A stretch of 64,000 nt of DNA from Tolypeutes matacus (GCA_026826555.1 JAKSZT010054001.1:1800151-1864150); one strand, 5' to 3'. Shown: positions 48,749 to 60,495, counted from the stretch's first letter. Notes: generated from the sequence alone by a model not told the origin. A program made the numbers and translations.

Positions 48749-50560
48749 AACCCAAATTTTTAAAAACAAAAATTCAAGTTCACTTAATTTAGGTAATTTT
48801 TTTCACAAATGGGACCGGTTAAACATTGTTAGCTAAATAAAAACAGCTATGTCTTCTGAATTATCAATATCAAGTAGAAGAAAAGCTTACATTTTATTCT
48901 ACTTGAGCATGTCCTTTCTAAATTTACACAGGTTTACTGGTCAAATAAGCTAGCATTATATCTACCAGATATTTAAGAGGATGAAAAATGTAAACTTGTT
49001 TAACCAAATTGAATTATTATTCTGACAAAATTTATATGAAGAATAACTGTGTTTTGTAGGATATTGGCTTGAAGGCAGTAGCCAAGATCTTTTTGTTAAC
49101 TTAAATATGTAAAGTATCCAGGATGTGTTTTTGTTAAGGAAAAAATAGAGTAGTTTTTTCCTAAAGTAAAATGACTGTTTGTTGCAGAATGTGAAACTGG
49201 ATTTTGTAGAATTAAACATGAATGAGTACAGGGAAGAAGGTTTGAAGAAAAGTAATTTTATTTGTCATGGACAAGGTTGGGTAGGATTTAATAGATTTAT
49301 AAGATTTTAAGAGTTTTCTTATCAGACAGTATCTTCATGCAAAACTAGAATTTGGTTTTCCCTGTTAAAATGAAAAAAAAAATGTCTTGAATTATTGGTA
49401 TGCTTTATAAAAGATTTTTCATAGCCACCTGAGTAATCTGTCTAGAAGGCAATGATTCTGTGTCTTCACACAACAATCTCCTGTGCATTATATATATATA
49501 TATTTTTTCCTGCGCTTTATATTAACCTTATATTTCCTTCCTGTTTAAGTAAACAAGTATTTTCAGTTTTGAAAAAATTATTATTATTATTTTTACAACC
49601 TTGCTACCTCTTCTCTTTACTTTTAAAATATTTTATTGTCATTTGAGTTAAATAGGGAACCAAATATTGTTTCACAGTGACCCATGATCCTATTTAACAA
49701 CTGTTCAAACCTGACAATTTTTGACATTTCACCTTCCCCAAATCAACCTCTAAAAGATGTCTTCTTGATCTCACACTGAGTTTGGGATTTTCCAGTGGGC
49801 CCCTGGAAAGCCAGAGGGATTTGTTCTTTCACCTTTTAAAAAGAGAGGTGCTAGAAATAGGTTTATTTGATATGTTATGAGTTGCATGGAAAGGGTGGTC
49901 AAATTAAAAAGGTTTTCTAACCTTCTGTTAATTAAATTTTTGTGGATAAAATATTATTAATATAAATATTTCAGAAGATATATAAACCTCCTATAGATTT
50001 GTCAGTGTCCTCACTGTCCTCAAGCTCAGACAATTCCATGGACAGACAAATTTCCTGCACTGGGTTCTTGTTTTAATGGAATATGGGGACAAGGAGTATG
50101 TTTTGGATTTGTGCTTTTAATTATGATAGTCTATATGTTTTTATTTCTTGTTCTACAAACTGTGCTTCAAAATTCTGTTCAAATTCCTTGTCACCCTCAA
50201 GACAGATGGCTGCTCTTAAGACAGCTAATCAAAAGGAAAATGAGATAGAAATGGGACTGTCTCTAGCGGACTGAGACTAAAAATAAAAATATAAAATAAG
50301 AGATGCCCTGTCATGGAGAGAGGGCGATCCCTGTAATCCACTCAAACAAGTTAGTAACCCCACCCCAAGAGTCTTAAATGTAATTGAACAGCCACCCAAT
50401 GAATCCCACTGCAATCAAGTAAATAAAAACATAGAAAGGAACAGACCAAGACTACTTGACTACCTGATAAGAAAAGAAATCATTGTGGTGACAGGAGTGA
50501 CAGGAGTGTTTTGGTCATGTTTCTAATGAGGCCATTGGAAACGTGACCAAAACAGGGAAA

Positions 50561-51036
50561 TGTTAAGTAAATTAAAATGGCCAAATGCATTGGACTTTGC
50601 TGGGAAGGGCTTCTTTCCAAGAAATGATTTTCCTGAAGACAAAAACAATTGATCTGCAGGGGTTTTCCAAAAACATGGAACAGCGGAACATACCCTGCAA
50701 AACTGCAAATAAACACCACCTGGTGATATACCCGTTTCAGTTGAGGAGAGATAGCCTATCAGAATGAGCAGGCATACCACACTAATCAATGCATATTTAT
50801 TTGCTCCCCACTCTGTAAGAACCCCCCTCCCCATGTAAAATAGAAACTTCACATCAGCCAATCAGAACACTTCCTTGCTTGCTTCCACATTTGCCCTATA
50901 GAAGCTTCCCCTTTCCACAACCTTGGCAGAGACCCTTACCACCTTCATTTTTGTGCTGCCAGATTCGCAAATCACTTGTTGCTCAAATAAACTTTAACAA
51001 AAATTTAAAAATGTCTCTGCTTATCTTTGACAGTCA
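50561..51036 (+). repeat. 3' LTR of the ERV
   Basis: Begins TGTTAAGTAAATTAAAATGG, directly after the purine-rich tract. Has 'cagccaatcagaacacttcc' (50855-50874), aligning with the CCAAT element of the 5' LTR. The TATA element reads 'ccctatagaagcttcccc' (50893-50910), so TATA is changed to TAGA relative to the 5' copy. 'ctcaaataaacttt' near 50983 is the polyadenylation signal. About 476 bp long; longer than the 5' LTR through the extra block at about 50930-50975. Confidence 0.85.
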
Positions 51037-51039
51037 AAA

Positions 51040-52545
51040 CACAATTCATACAATTTATCGGGGGAAAAAAAAAACATTTCTTTTCCACAAAGCTCTAAGT
51101 ATTGGGATGTAGACTTCTCCAAATAAGCAAGTTATACTATGTTCTTTTTTTGTAATCCATTAACAAGACATTATTGTTCATTTTGAGAGAATATTTATTT
51201 TCCTCCAGTTGCCAATGAACAGTAAAACTGTTATGGCTTTTTTGTTGGTTCTTTTATGCCTCTTTATATTTCAACAATGGAAGCATATAACTCACTGGAA
51301 ACTAGTATTTGCCAAATGCACATTCTATTCTAGAGCAATTCCTGAAGAACAGTTAGAAATAAAAATTTTACAAATTTTCTTCTAATCCTATGTTCATTAA
51401 AATACAAATAGAGATGCCATCCTTTGCAATCCAGAGACAACTCGGGCATTTTTTACACAACCAGAAAGAGAAAAATAGTTGGGAGAGTGGAGCCTTTTCT
51501 CCCTTTCTCATTTATTCTCAAGTGTTAACCAGATAGTTAAACCTCCACAGAACCATAACATTGGGTTTTGGCGGTAAAATGGATTTTATGGTTCATCCTG
51601 TACTCCTTCCTTCTTTTGTGGGTAGGAAAGAAAAAGTCTAGAGAGTTAAATGACCTTTTCAAGGTCACACAGCTAGCTGGTGGCTAATGAGGAACAAATG
51701 TGTACTGAGTCCAGTGACTGATAATGGCAAACTGGGAAAGCTAGCAAGGTAAAAAGTTTTAATTACACTGGCCATTGCCTGTAGAAGTAATGGTTTGTGA
51801 CTCCTTAGTTGTTTCTGATAACACTGTAAACACCTCCTTGAATGAGCCAATTTAAGAAAACCTATGCTATTTCTGTGATAGGGACACTTGAGGCCATTTC
51901 AATAGAAATTTCAAAATACTTATTTTTCAATGCAGAATAATTTAATAGTGAACAGACAGACTTTAAACATGTTTTTTATCTCACTTTTATTTCTGTGGGT
52001 TATGGAAAAACCTGAAAAAACAAACAAACAAAAAAACAAAGCCCAAACCCAATTATGTTAGCATGAAAATTAGCTTCTCTATTAAACTGGAATTGTTCTT
52101 AGTTTCTTCTCTAAAATGATAGTGGTCATGAGCAAAAAATCAAATCCACTGGGTGCTAGTTACATTTCAATGGCTTTTGCTGACTTATTCATAACATAAA
52201 TTCTGGCTCTGTGTCATATTTAACTCCAAGCATGTATTCAGGTAGAATCTGAGACTTAAATACAAACATAGGTAGGAATGAGCTTTGAAAGTTTGCTCCA
52301 ATTGAAAGGGAAGCATTTTCAAATGGAGTTTGCTTCCTAAAATATCATTACATTGGGGCTATTAGAAAATAAACTCACAGAATACATAATTAGTCGTTAA
52401 CCACCCTCCAAACCATAAGATTACTGATTTTCTCATTTTGGTCTTTTTTTCTCCCAGATTCTGTTCTGAAGATTCCTCTTTCTCTTTTGTACGCTGTCTA
52501 TAATCCCCACCACCGCTGTCATCACCACCATTCTTACACATCGTG
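51040..52545. other. No gene seen; MIR piece at 51620-51700
   Basis: 'gggtaggaaagaaaaagtctagagagtt' and 'ccttttcaaggtcacacagctagctgg' at 51620-51690 fit an antisense MIR core. An A/C-rich stretch lies at 52015-52045. The rest is unassigned AT-rich DNA. Confidence 0.5.
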
Positions 52546-52549
52546 GCTT

Positions 52550-52720
52550 ACAGTGTCATCAGCACTTGTGAGCATTTTTATATTCATGAACTCTTTTGAT
52601 TCCCACAACACCCTACAATATGGGTATCATCACCACCAATTTCCAGCTGAGGAAGCTGAGGTATAAAGGACACCTGACTTGTCCAAGATCACACCTAAAA
52701 GTGACCAACCATTCCGGTTT
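52550..52720 (-). repeat. MIR SINE fragment
   Basis: 'tgagcatttttatattcatgaactc', 'gattcccacaacaccctacaatatggg', 'ccaatttccagctgaggaagctgagg' and 'gacttgtccaagatcacacc' follow the antisense MIR order. Confidence 0.7.
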
Positions 52721-52804
52721 ACCCAGGACTCTCCCAACGCAAAGTCCTGCTTTCTGGAAAACCCCTGAATCATGGGCAAACTGGCACAGTTGGCCACCCT
52801 AAAC

Positions 52805-53380
52805 ACTGTGTGTACTGTATATGTTTGAGCCTTATTATTATTATTTTTATTTTTTATTCCAGAACTCTTGCTCTTAAATATTACATAATGACTTGGGTCT
52901 GAAAAGATTAAGAGCTATCAGAGGCCAAAGGAAAATAGCAAAGAAAAAGAAAAACAAACAAACAAAAAAGCTAGTTACCACAGTGACTCTGTCAGTGGAG
53001 ATATTAAAAGGAGCTTGACCTGAAGTGCTATGCCTGGCAAAGTAATGCCCAAAATTTCATTGTTTACTTTGCCCTGGGTAGGGAAGGCTATTATTATTAT
53101 AATTTTCTATTAAGAGAAAAATGCAGCAGACTTTTTCCTGGACTGCAAACAATGCACTTCTGACCTGAGGCTAATTTGAAAGTAATCATCCATGGGAACT
53201 GCATTGACATAAACCCTGCTTTTTGATTTCCTTATAATCTTCACGATGAAATGGCATCTTTTGGGCTTGCATCCATCTGTTTTTTAAAGAAACAGCTTAA
53301 TCCAATGGACTAATCAGATGAGCAATACTCTCCTAATTAAATACTCCAAAGAAAATGTGTTTGTATAAAATAAATGGGAA
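52805..53380. other. No gene seen; repeat-free interval
   Basis: 52960-53350 shows no repeat signature and has several AT-rich homeodomain-like cores (taattaaa, taatcc). It could be a conserved non-coding element, but the sequence alone does not show this. Confidence 0.35.
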
Positions 53381-53384
53381 TAGT

Positions 53385-53605
53385 AATCGCTTACACTTAT
53401 TGAGTACTCAGTATGGGCTAGGCAGAGTATTTGACACGCTTTGTGTGCATGGATTTCTTTAATCCTCAAATAATACACGAGGCTGCTATTATCCCCAGAC
53501 TCATGGTTACATAGCTAAGAAATGGCAGTCCCGGGATTTGAATTCAAACAATAGAGCTCTAGATACCATGTCCTTAACCTCTAGACTAAACCTTCTTCCT
53601 ATCCC
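53385..53605 (-). repeat. MIR SINE, nearly full length
   Basis: 'cttacacttattgagtactcagtatgggctaggcag', 'tctttaatcctcaaataatac', 'gctattatccccagactcatgg', 'ggcagtcccgggatttgaattc' and 'ccttaacctctagac' give the complete antisense MIR order. Confidence 0.85.
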
Positions 53606-53630
53606 AGTAGAATAGTACCTAGAAACCAAC

Positions 53631-54130
53631 TGTGGCAGGCTGAATAATGGCTCCCAAATATGTCCACATCCTAATGCCCAGGACCTGTGAATGTTATGTG
53701 AATATTGCCAAAGGGACTTTGCAGATATGATTAAGGTTAAGGACCTTGAGATGGGGAGATTATCCTGGATTGTTCTGGCAGGCCCAATGAATCCACAAGG
53801 TCCTTATAGGAGGGACCTAGGAGGAGTCAGTCAGAAGAGAGGGGAGATGTGATGACAGGAGGAGAGATAAGAGTGGTATGCTTTGAAAGTAGAGGAGAGG
53901 GCCACAAGTCAAGGAGTACAAGCAGCCACTAGATGCTGTAAAAGGTAAGGAAACAGATTTCCCCTCAGAAACTCCAGAGGGAACCAGTCCTGCCAACAAC
54001 TTGACTTTAATCCAGTGAAACTGATTTGGGACTTCTGACCGTCAGAAATGTAGGAGAATAAATATGTATTATTTTAAGTCACTAAGTGTGTGATAACTTA
54101 TTACAGCAGCAACAGGAAATTAATATAACA
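53631..54130 (+). mobile_element. MLT1-like (MaLR) solo LTR
   Basis: Starts TGTGGCAGGCTGAATAATGG and follows the MLT1-type order: 'ggacctgtgaatgttatgtg', 'gggactttgcagatatgatt', 'gagatggggagattatcctgg', 'ctgccaacaacttgactt', 'gtcagaaatgtaggagaataaat' and 'cactaagtgtgtgataactt'. The end near 'taatataaca' fits TG...CA. No clear TSD was found. Confidence 0.75.
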
Positions 54131-54494
54131 ATAATGAAGAAAACATGTGCTGCACATTGGCAGATTTTTTGAAATGGACAACTGCAAAAACTGTGCTCTT
54201 GACCTTTTGAAGTAGGAGCTCCCCCCACGCCAACCCCGCCGGAACATGCGCTATAGTGTCTTTCTCAAATCTGTTTCAGCCTGTGCCTTCCTCAGTCTCT
54301 TCAGAGGGCCTCAAACACTACTTTATTAAGGCTGTTAATTCTTTCAAATCTCAGCACCAAAATTCCCCTCCCTTTGTACATCATATATGTCCATAATGTT
54401 GCTTAATTTCTCCTTCCCTCCTCATTTCTATGTGTTTGTCATATATATATATATTTTTCTTTTCCTGTTCTCTTAAATTTTCTCTCTCTTTAGC

Positions 54495-54680
54495 ACAAGT
54501 TCAAATCCAGCCTTGCCAATTACTAGCTATAGTTGCAGAAGCAAATACTCTGTACTTCAGCTTCCTTATCTGCTAATGAGGATCATAAGAGCATCTACCC
54601 TGAAAACTTTCAAGAGTGGTTGTGAAGGGCCAATGATTTAATACATGTAAAGCCTCTAGAACAGTGTCCAGCAAAAACAT
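54495..54680 (+). repeat. MIR SINE fragment
   Basis: 'gttcaaatccagccttgcc', 'ttactagctatagttg', 'acttcagcttccttatctgctaatgagg', 'ggttgtgaagggccaatgat' and 'aatacatgtaaagcctctagaacagtg' follow the plus-strand MIR order. Confidence 0.75.
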
Positions 54681-54977
54681 TAGCTTTCAACATTATCTCC
54701 AAGCCCCACCTTTCACTGATTTCTTTCCCTCTTCCAAGCAATATGTTCAAGTCTCCCCATCCTCAAGAAATAAAATCACACTCATTGAAGCACCATCATT
54801 CCTCTCTCTTTTCCTCCACTGCCAAACTAGACCCACACTGGTTGCTGGTTGCCTGTCTTCACCATCTGCCCATTCCATCTGGTTCCAATCGAATCTGCAG
54901 AATTTAGTTCATATAGAGAACAATTCTACAGTATTTGCACTGTTGGCCAAATCCACTTTACCACTCCCTGTGAGAAG

Positions 54978-55154
54978 CAGTGGTTCTCAACTGGAGGTGA
55001 TTTATCTGGTTGTCATAGCTTGGGGGAGGTGCTACTGGCATCTGGTGCACAGAGGCCAGGGATGCTGTTAAGCATCCTACAATGCACAGGAAAGTCCCAC
55101 AACAAAGAATTATCTGGCTCAAAATGTCAATAATGCCAAGGTTGAGAAACCCTG
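54978..55154 (+). mobile_element. MER20 DNA transposon remnant
   Basis: Starts cagtggttctcaactgg and ends ggttgagaaaccctg, the inverted ends of MER20 (hAT-Charlie). The middle 'ggtgctactggcatctggtgc', 'agggatgctgttaagcatcc' and 'aaagaattatctggctcaaa' closely matches the MER20 order. It is non-coding. MER20 copies are known as a source of regulatory sequence in placental mammals; nothing shows that for this one. Confidence 0.9.
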
Positions 55155-56420
55155 CTCTAAATAAACCCATTCTATTTATTTGTGTGTGTGTGTGTGTATG
55201 TGTGTGAGTGTGCATGACTTTATACAAACAGCTCTTTCATATACCCACAGTAGGCTCCACTCCACAGTTCATACAATCTGTAGGCTATCCACACATGTCT
55301 ACTTTTTGGTCCACTCGATCCAATTCCCTCCCTACAATGCTCTGTCCCCCAGGAAGCTGATTGTCTAGATGACAATAACAGGCCTCCTTTGCCTTTGGGC
55401 TCCCAGTTGACTTTAGCAATAGAGATTGCAGAAAGTGGGGAAAGTGAGGTCAAGGCAACTATTCCTTTTGTTCCTTCCCTGAAAAGGTGCCTTAGGCTGT
55501 CCATTTTCTTCAACTGGAGACCACTTCTTCTCATAGTGTGGCTGCTGTCTCTACAGGACTCTCTTGCTTGGTTCAGGTAATTGTTTCTTTTCTGGTCCCT
55601 TCAGGTTTAGCAGTGATATAAATCAGCTGCTAAGGCCCAGATACTACGCTATCTTTTGTGGTTCTCCATACTCAAACCTTTGTAAATGGTTCCTTTATAA
55701 ATAAACTCTTCTTGAATTATCTGATTCTGAGTGGGTCACATATTTTCTGTTGTGATACGCTATATACATCCATTGTCATTTCTCTATATTCATGACAGAA
55801 CCATCAATTTTCTGGTGACCCTGGTCCAAACTTTTACCATCCTCGTATCCAATACATTCAATCAATTTGTCAAGTTCTGTGGAATCTATTTCTACATGTT
55901 TCTTAATTCAACTTCCTGTTGACCCTTTCCCATTGATAGTTCAATCTATTATTTCTTTCCTATAATGATGATGTGATTTACCACTTTTTTTCAGGTCTCC
56001 ATTTTCTTCTCTATTTTTGCTCCTTTCCAGTGCCAATACTGTCACTCAAGCAAGCTTCCATTATTATCCAGTAGCCAGAAGTGGCCTCTCCCTCTTTGGA
56101 AATCACCTTCTATGTCACTTTACCTCATATAGCATAATTGTCATATTAATTGCTCTATTTTACAAATGTCTTTAACAGTGACTAAAATTAAGTTCCTCGA
56201 GGGTAGAAGTGTTCTTTTTCATATATGTAACTCCCAGGGTACCTGGCACTGTGCCTTCCATTGAGAAAGGCCACACTAAATATCTGTTAATAGAATGATA
56301 ACTTTTCTGACCTTCCTTTTTAATAGGTGAGGGCAACAAATTTCAGGATTCCTCTCTTGGTCCCATGGCCCTTCAGAGTTCATTTATTTATTTATTTTTA
56401 ATATGAGAGAAGAGCACATG
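55155..56420. other. No gene seen; (TG)n at 55181-55214
   Basis: A (TG)n tract with slight interruptions at 55181-55214. No exon is recognised in the pyrimidine-rich interval that follows. Confidence 0.5.
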
Positions 56421-56423
56421 CTG

Positions 56424-56588
56424 TTTTTTTTTTTTTTTTTTTTTTGATTGCAGGCAGAAAGTTTATTGGGAAGCTCTCCCAATGGAGGGGGTCTGAATAA
56501 TAGACTTCATTGCCCCCGCCAGCATGGTGGGGGTCTGAAGAGAGACTTCAGCCCAAGAGCATATTCTTTTACAGCAAAAGCTACAATA
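56424..56588 (-). repeat. Retroposed RNA 3' end of unknown parent
   Basis: A 22-base T run (56424-56445) precedes 'gattgcaggcagaaagtttattgg'. On the minus strand this is a polyadenylation signal (AATAAA, at about 56461-56466), then about 15 bases, then poly(A), the layout of an mRNA or proviral RNA 3' end. The body upstream on the minus strand contains two similar blocks around 'cttcagacccccaccatgctgg' and 'attcagacccc(c)tccattggg'. The parent is not recognised; an ERV R region is possible. Confidence 0.55.
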
Positions 56589-56589
56589 G

Positions 56590-56797
56590 GGGAGTGGATG
56601 TAGCTCAAGTGGTTGAGTGCCTGCTTTCCAGGTATGAGGCCCCGGGTTGGATCTCCAGTACCTCCCAGAACCAAACAAATGAAAAAGCCAACTTCATTGG
56701 GGAGCAGATGTAGCTCAGTGTTTGAGCGCCTGCTTCCCACATATAAGGTCCTGGGTTCAATCCGTTACCTCCTAAAAACAAAACAATACAAAACAAA
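56590..56797 (+). mobile_element. Dimeric tRNA-derived SINE
   Basis: The left monomer (56590-56670: gggagtggatgtagctcaag, B box-like gggttggatctcc) and right monomer (56699-56770: ggggagcagatgtagctcag, B box gggttcaatcc) are joined by the linker caaacaaatgaaaaagccaac (56677-56697). The right part ends in an AAACA-rich tail. One TSD brackets the pair, ctacaatag (56581-56589) and ctacaagag (56798-56806), with one mismatch, so the two monomers inserted together. Confidence 0.85.
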
Positions 56798-56829
56798 CTA
56801 CAAGAGCAAGAGCATCCCAAATATTAGGG

Positions 56830-57595
56830 GAAAAAATACACACCACAAAAAAACAGTGACATCAAATTTCTCCATTGATGCAGATTTAATTCATGCCGTC
56901 TCCAAATACCTTCTCTCTCAAACATTTCCCTGACTTTTCTCTCAGAATAAGTTCCATAATCAAATAATGACTGTCTAAACAGAAAAGACTGTAAAGCAAA
57001 GGACTTCCTCTGCTACTCCATAAAAGCTAAGTACTGACTTCTTAGACACTTCAGCCAATCCTGAGGGTATTTGTTTTATACAGTGATGTGGCACAATGTA
57101 ACTTCAGAGGGCTGACCAAAAGACATGGTCATTAATTAACTACATAATTTTGGATAGACTTCTGAGCCTTATTTTTTCTCAACTGTGTAATAATACGGTT
57201 TGTTAGGTTGCGGGAAAAAACAACAAAGAAATGCATATAAAACTTTTGGTAATTATAAAAAGTATATAAAATATTATTGTTTAATTATTCTAGTAGTTTC
57301 TGTATCAACTTGTTTCAATGAACTAAAGGATAACAGCAAGTTTCTGGTTGTTGAAGTTCTAGAAGCTACACAGTTCTGTGAAGCACACCTGAAAGACAAT
57401 CAGTAGTAATATCTCCCCTTATCAGCTGTGTTAGGGTGAATGCACTCAAATTGGTAAAACATCCTTACTTCTAGAATTTCTTTTTTTAATGTGCATAGAG
57501 GATAAGAGGGGAATTGTAAGCATTCCTTAAAAAATCCACACTGTTCTGCTCTGCTCTAGACCCTGGAATTGAAGTAGATCTGAGAGAATATTTCC
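56830..57595. other. No gene seen; unassigned DNA
   Basis: AT-rich, with one 68-codon frame at 57200-57406 that has no recognisable domain. Confidence 0.45.
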
Positions 57596-57608
57596 GTAAT
57601 ATATTCTT

Positions 57609-58119
57609 TTTTTTTTTTTAATTTTTTTTTTTTAATTTATATATATATAAATATATTTTAAGAGGTACTTAGATTACCGAAAATATTACACAGAACCCAC
57701 TGGGATTCCCATGTTGACCACCCCCCACACCTCCCACCACGTCCCACACAAACATCTCCCACAAGTGTGGCCCACCACCCTCAATGGACTTACACATCCT
57801 GGGGCCTTGCCACCAACCATAGACCACAGTTCACATCGTAGACCACACTCTCTCCCACACAGTTGTGAGTGGTGTGTGCTGATTTAAAATGGCCTACATC
57901 CGTTGCCACAACGGTACTCAGGACAACCTCCAAATCCCAAAGAAGCCCCTGTATTTCAACTGCTCATCCCCTCCCTGCCTCAAAAGTGTCAAGTGGCCAC
58001 TGGCTCCACCTCATTGTTATAATTTCTTCCATTGCTAGAATCACCATATGTGTACAACCGAATACCATCAAGTCCACTCTAGCCCATAGTTCTTCCCCCA
58101 TTCCTAAGGGACTGGGATG
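57609..58119 (-). mobile_element. Non-autonomous retroposon with L1-type 3' tail, copy 2
   Basis: A 511-bp minus-strand insertion with an exact 13-bp TSD gtaatatattctt (57596-57608 and 58120-58132) and an A/T-rich tail at 57609-57660. Its reverse complement aligns with copy 1 (12759-13331) through 'ggtgattctagcaatggaagaaatt', 'gagccagtggccact', 'ggttgtcctgagtacc' and 'gtgggagagagtgtgg'. It lacks about the first 90 bp, consistent with 5' truncation during L1-type insertion. It has no coding capacity. Confidence 0.82.
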
Positions 58120-58395
58120 GTAATATATTCTTGATTATTTTGAAGTTGTAATTACTAAGTCACCTGATATTTTTTTAAATAATATATTGAAACAATAAAC
58201 AAAAGAATTCCACTTACTTTGGGGCACTAGGCATTGAGTACCATATAAATTAAGATTTATTTTTATGTAAAATATACGTAAAGCACTAAATATACTAGAC
58301 AGTGTTATCATGGTGCTAAATCACCTGTGCATTTACTTTACACATATTCAATCCCACATTCTTAGGGCAGACATAGAAGGGAGGAGTTGGCAGGA

Positions 58396-58985
58396 AAGGG
58401 GGTGTAGCAAATGGTATTTTCCAAAGATGGCTGTAGTGACATCTCCCAGTCTATAGGGCAATGTGACTTTGCCCCTCTCCCATCAAGAGGAGAAATTGAT
58501 TTCTCCCTCTTAAATCTTGGCAGGCCCTATGATTGTTTTGATCAGTAGAATTCAACAGAAGTGACTTTTTTGCCAGTTCCACCCTTAACCCTTAACTGGT
58601 TTGGCAGGTTCTGCCTCTTGCCTCTTAGAATGCTCACTGTTGGGGAAACTGGATGCTATGTAAAAAGTCCTAATAGCCTGAGACTGCCATTCATGGAGAA
58701 GCCCAAGCTTGTCATATGAAGACTCTATGTGGAAAGCTATTCCAGCCATTCCAGACGTGTGAGTGGAAATACCATCTTGTACCTCCAGCCCAGTTGAGCC
58801 TTCTGATGACACCAGTCCCAGGAGCTACCCAAGTGTAACAGCATGAAAAACCCTAAGTGAGAAGTGTTCAGCGGAGCCCAGACAACCCTCAAAAATGTGA
58901 GATATAATGATAAATTATAAATTTAAATCCCTAAATCTGGGGTGGTTTATGAGGCAAGAACAGATATTTGGAATAGAGTGAAAAC
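58396..58985 (+). mobile_element. Old MLT1-family LTR
   Basis: Ordered blocks 'aatggtattttccaaagatggc', 'catcaagaggagaaattgat', 'ttggcaggccctatgattg', 'agtagaattcaacagaagtgac', 'cagttgagccttctgatgacac', 'ccctaagtgagaag', 'aaaaatgtgagatataatgat' and a closing 'ctggggtggtttatgaggcaagaacagata' agree with an ancient MLT1-type LTR. It is diverged, and no TSD was found. Confidence 0.65.
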
Positions 58986-58989
58986 GATA

Positions 58990-60495
58990 AAAACTAGTAA
59001 GTAATGCAGGAGGTTTTATTTCCATTCCATCAATTGGAGTCAACCACTCATTTTGCATGGGTTCTGGAGATCTGGATAAACTGTGCTTCATTGGGGCTTG
59101 GTTCCCATTTGCCTTTCATAGCGTAAACTTTCACACTACAGAGAGGAGATTTAAGACACTAATTTATCATACAACTTGGCTATGAATACCAACCAATCAA
59201 TTTATCTGGTACTCAACTTAAGAAATAGCGATCTCTTTATACTGGATAAAAAACCGGCTCTCTTGGATTCACTAAATAAATGTAGGTCTCCAACATGGAG
59301 CCTTATAAGGGATTTTCAAGATTAATTTTGACTTTACATACCTTTTGGCTTATAGGCTAACTTAAGAATCTAATTAGTATATGTACTATATATTGTGACA
59401 TTGATAACAGCATTGATGATGATGATGATAGAGGAGGATAAGGATTGCATGTCAACCAAAAGGTAGCTTTAGTTTATAAACAAATTCTTACTACCTTTTA
59501 GAAATCTAAACATTAATAGTATTCCCTGATCCAGAATTAATTTATGTTTAAAGCATTTCTTCACTTTCAATAAATAAAGTGTCATTTCATTCTTGTAGGC
59601 CATATCACCCACATTGGAAGAAAGGATCCTTATATAGCTGAATATAATATAATGAATAATACTTCAAAAATAAAGGGTGTAGATTCAAGTTAAAAGCAGC
59701 TTTTACCAGGCCAAATCCTTTCAAGTTTTCTTTAGGGGAAAAAAAAAATCAAAGGCACTAACATCCTGAGAAATTATCCCCCACAGTCAATGATTATTAA
59801 CGTCTTTATATATTTCTCTTACTACTACAAGGAGACCCAATATCCTGCTAAATTTCATAAAAATATAAACTAAGGGTTCCTGTCTGCTCAACAGGGCTGT
59901 AAGCGCCTGTGTTTGCAAAATGTCCTTATTTTCCTTCTTAGCTCCTATTATAATTGGCATGGTCCAAGGTAAAGATAGTTTCATCAAATCTTTGCTGAAT
60001 GAATGCTTCTTTCATATATTGTTTTAAAGCCACTTTATATCTTATTACAAAAGATTGCTACAGAAAAAATAATTAGAGCTTATAGATAACAAAAAGGAGA
60101 CCATCAAAACAATAAACCCAATCTCCCTGACACTACCACTGTTAACATGTTGATGTTTGTGGTCTAGATTCTTTTCTATTCCTATAAAGAGTATTTTTTA
60201 TTATTTATTTTTATTTTAACTGGAGCAATGTGTTATAATTTTGTAACCTGATTTTCTGGCAGAATGAAACTTCTAAGATGATCTCAATTTGCTTCTAGGT
60301 TTCACTCTCAAATCTCTCTCTTTTGAAATATTTTTCATTCTTTGATATCACTAATAGAAATACCTACTACCAAAAGTCATTTTGCAGCTCATATTGAAGG
60401 AGATACTTCTTTTCAAAGGAGGTCAAGTAATACAAAGACAATTCTAAAGCTCTCTCTGAGAAAGTGAGAAAATACAGTTCAGAAAAGTAAAAACA
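58990..60495. other. No gene seen; unassigned DNA
   Basis: AT-rich. A short (GAT)n-like array (gatgatgatgatgata) lies at 59416-59431. No gene or clear repeat is recognised. Confidence 0.45.

Larger units (their letters stand above)
40965..51036 (+). mobile_element. Internally deleted endogenous retrovirus (ERV) with paired LTRs
   Basis: Two homologous LTRs in the same orientation (40965 and 50561) bracket about 3.1 kb of retroviral internal DNA once the 6.1-kb L1 is discounted. A TGG at 41385, just after the 5' LTR, is where a primer-binding site is expected, though I cannot assign the tRNA. A purine run (aaaacagggaaa, 50549-50560) immediately precedes the 3' LTR, as a polypurine tract should. 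All frames are broken. The last internal part (about 50085-50255) encodes in one frame a strongly hydrophobic segment then a basic tail, compatible with the membrane anchor of an Env transmembrane subunit; this is inference. Gag-pol content is not recognisable and pol must be largely deleted. The provirus is defective. The 4-bp flanks acac/aaac are only an approximate TSD. Confidence 0.82.
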
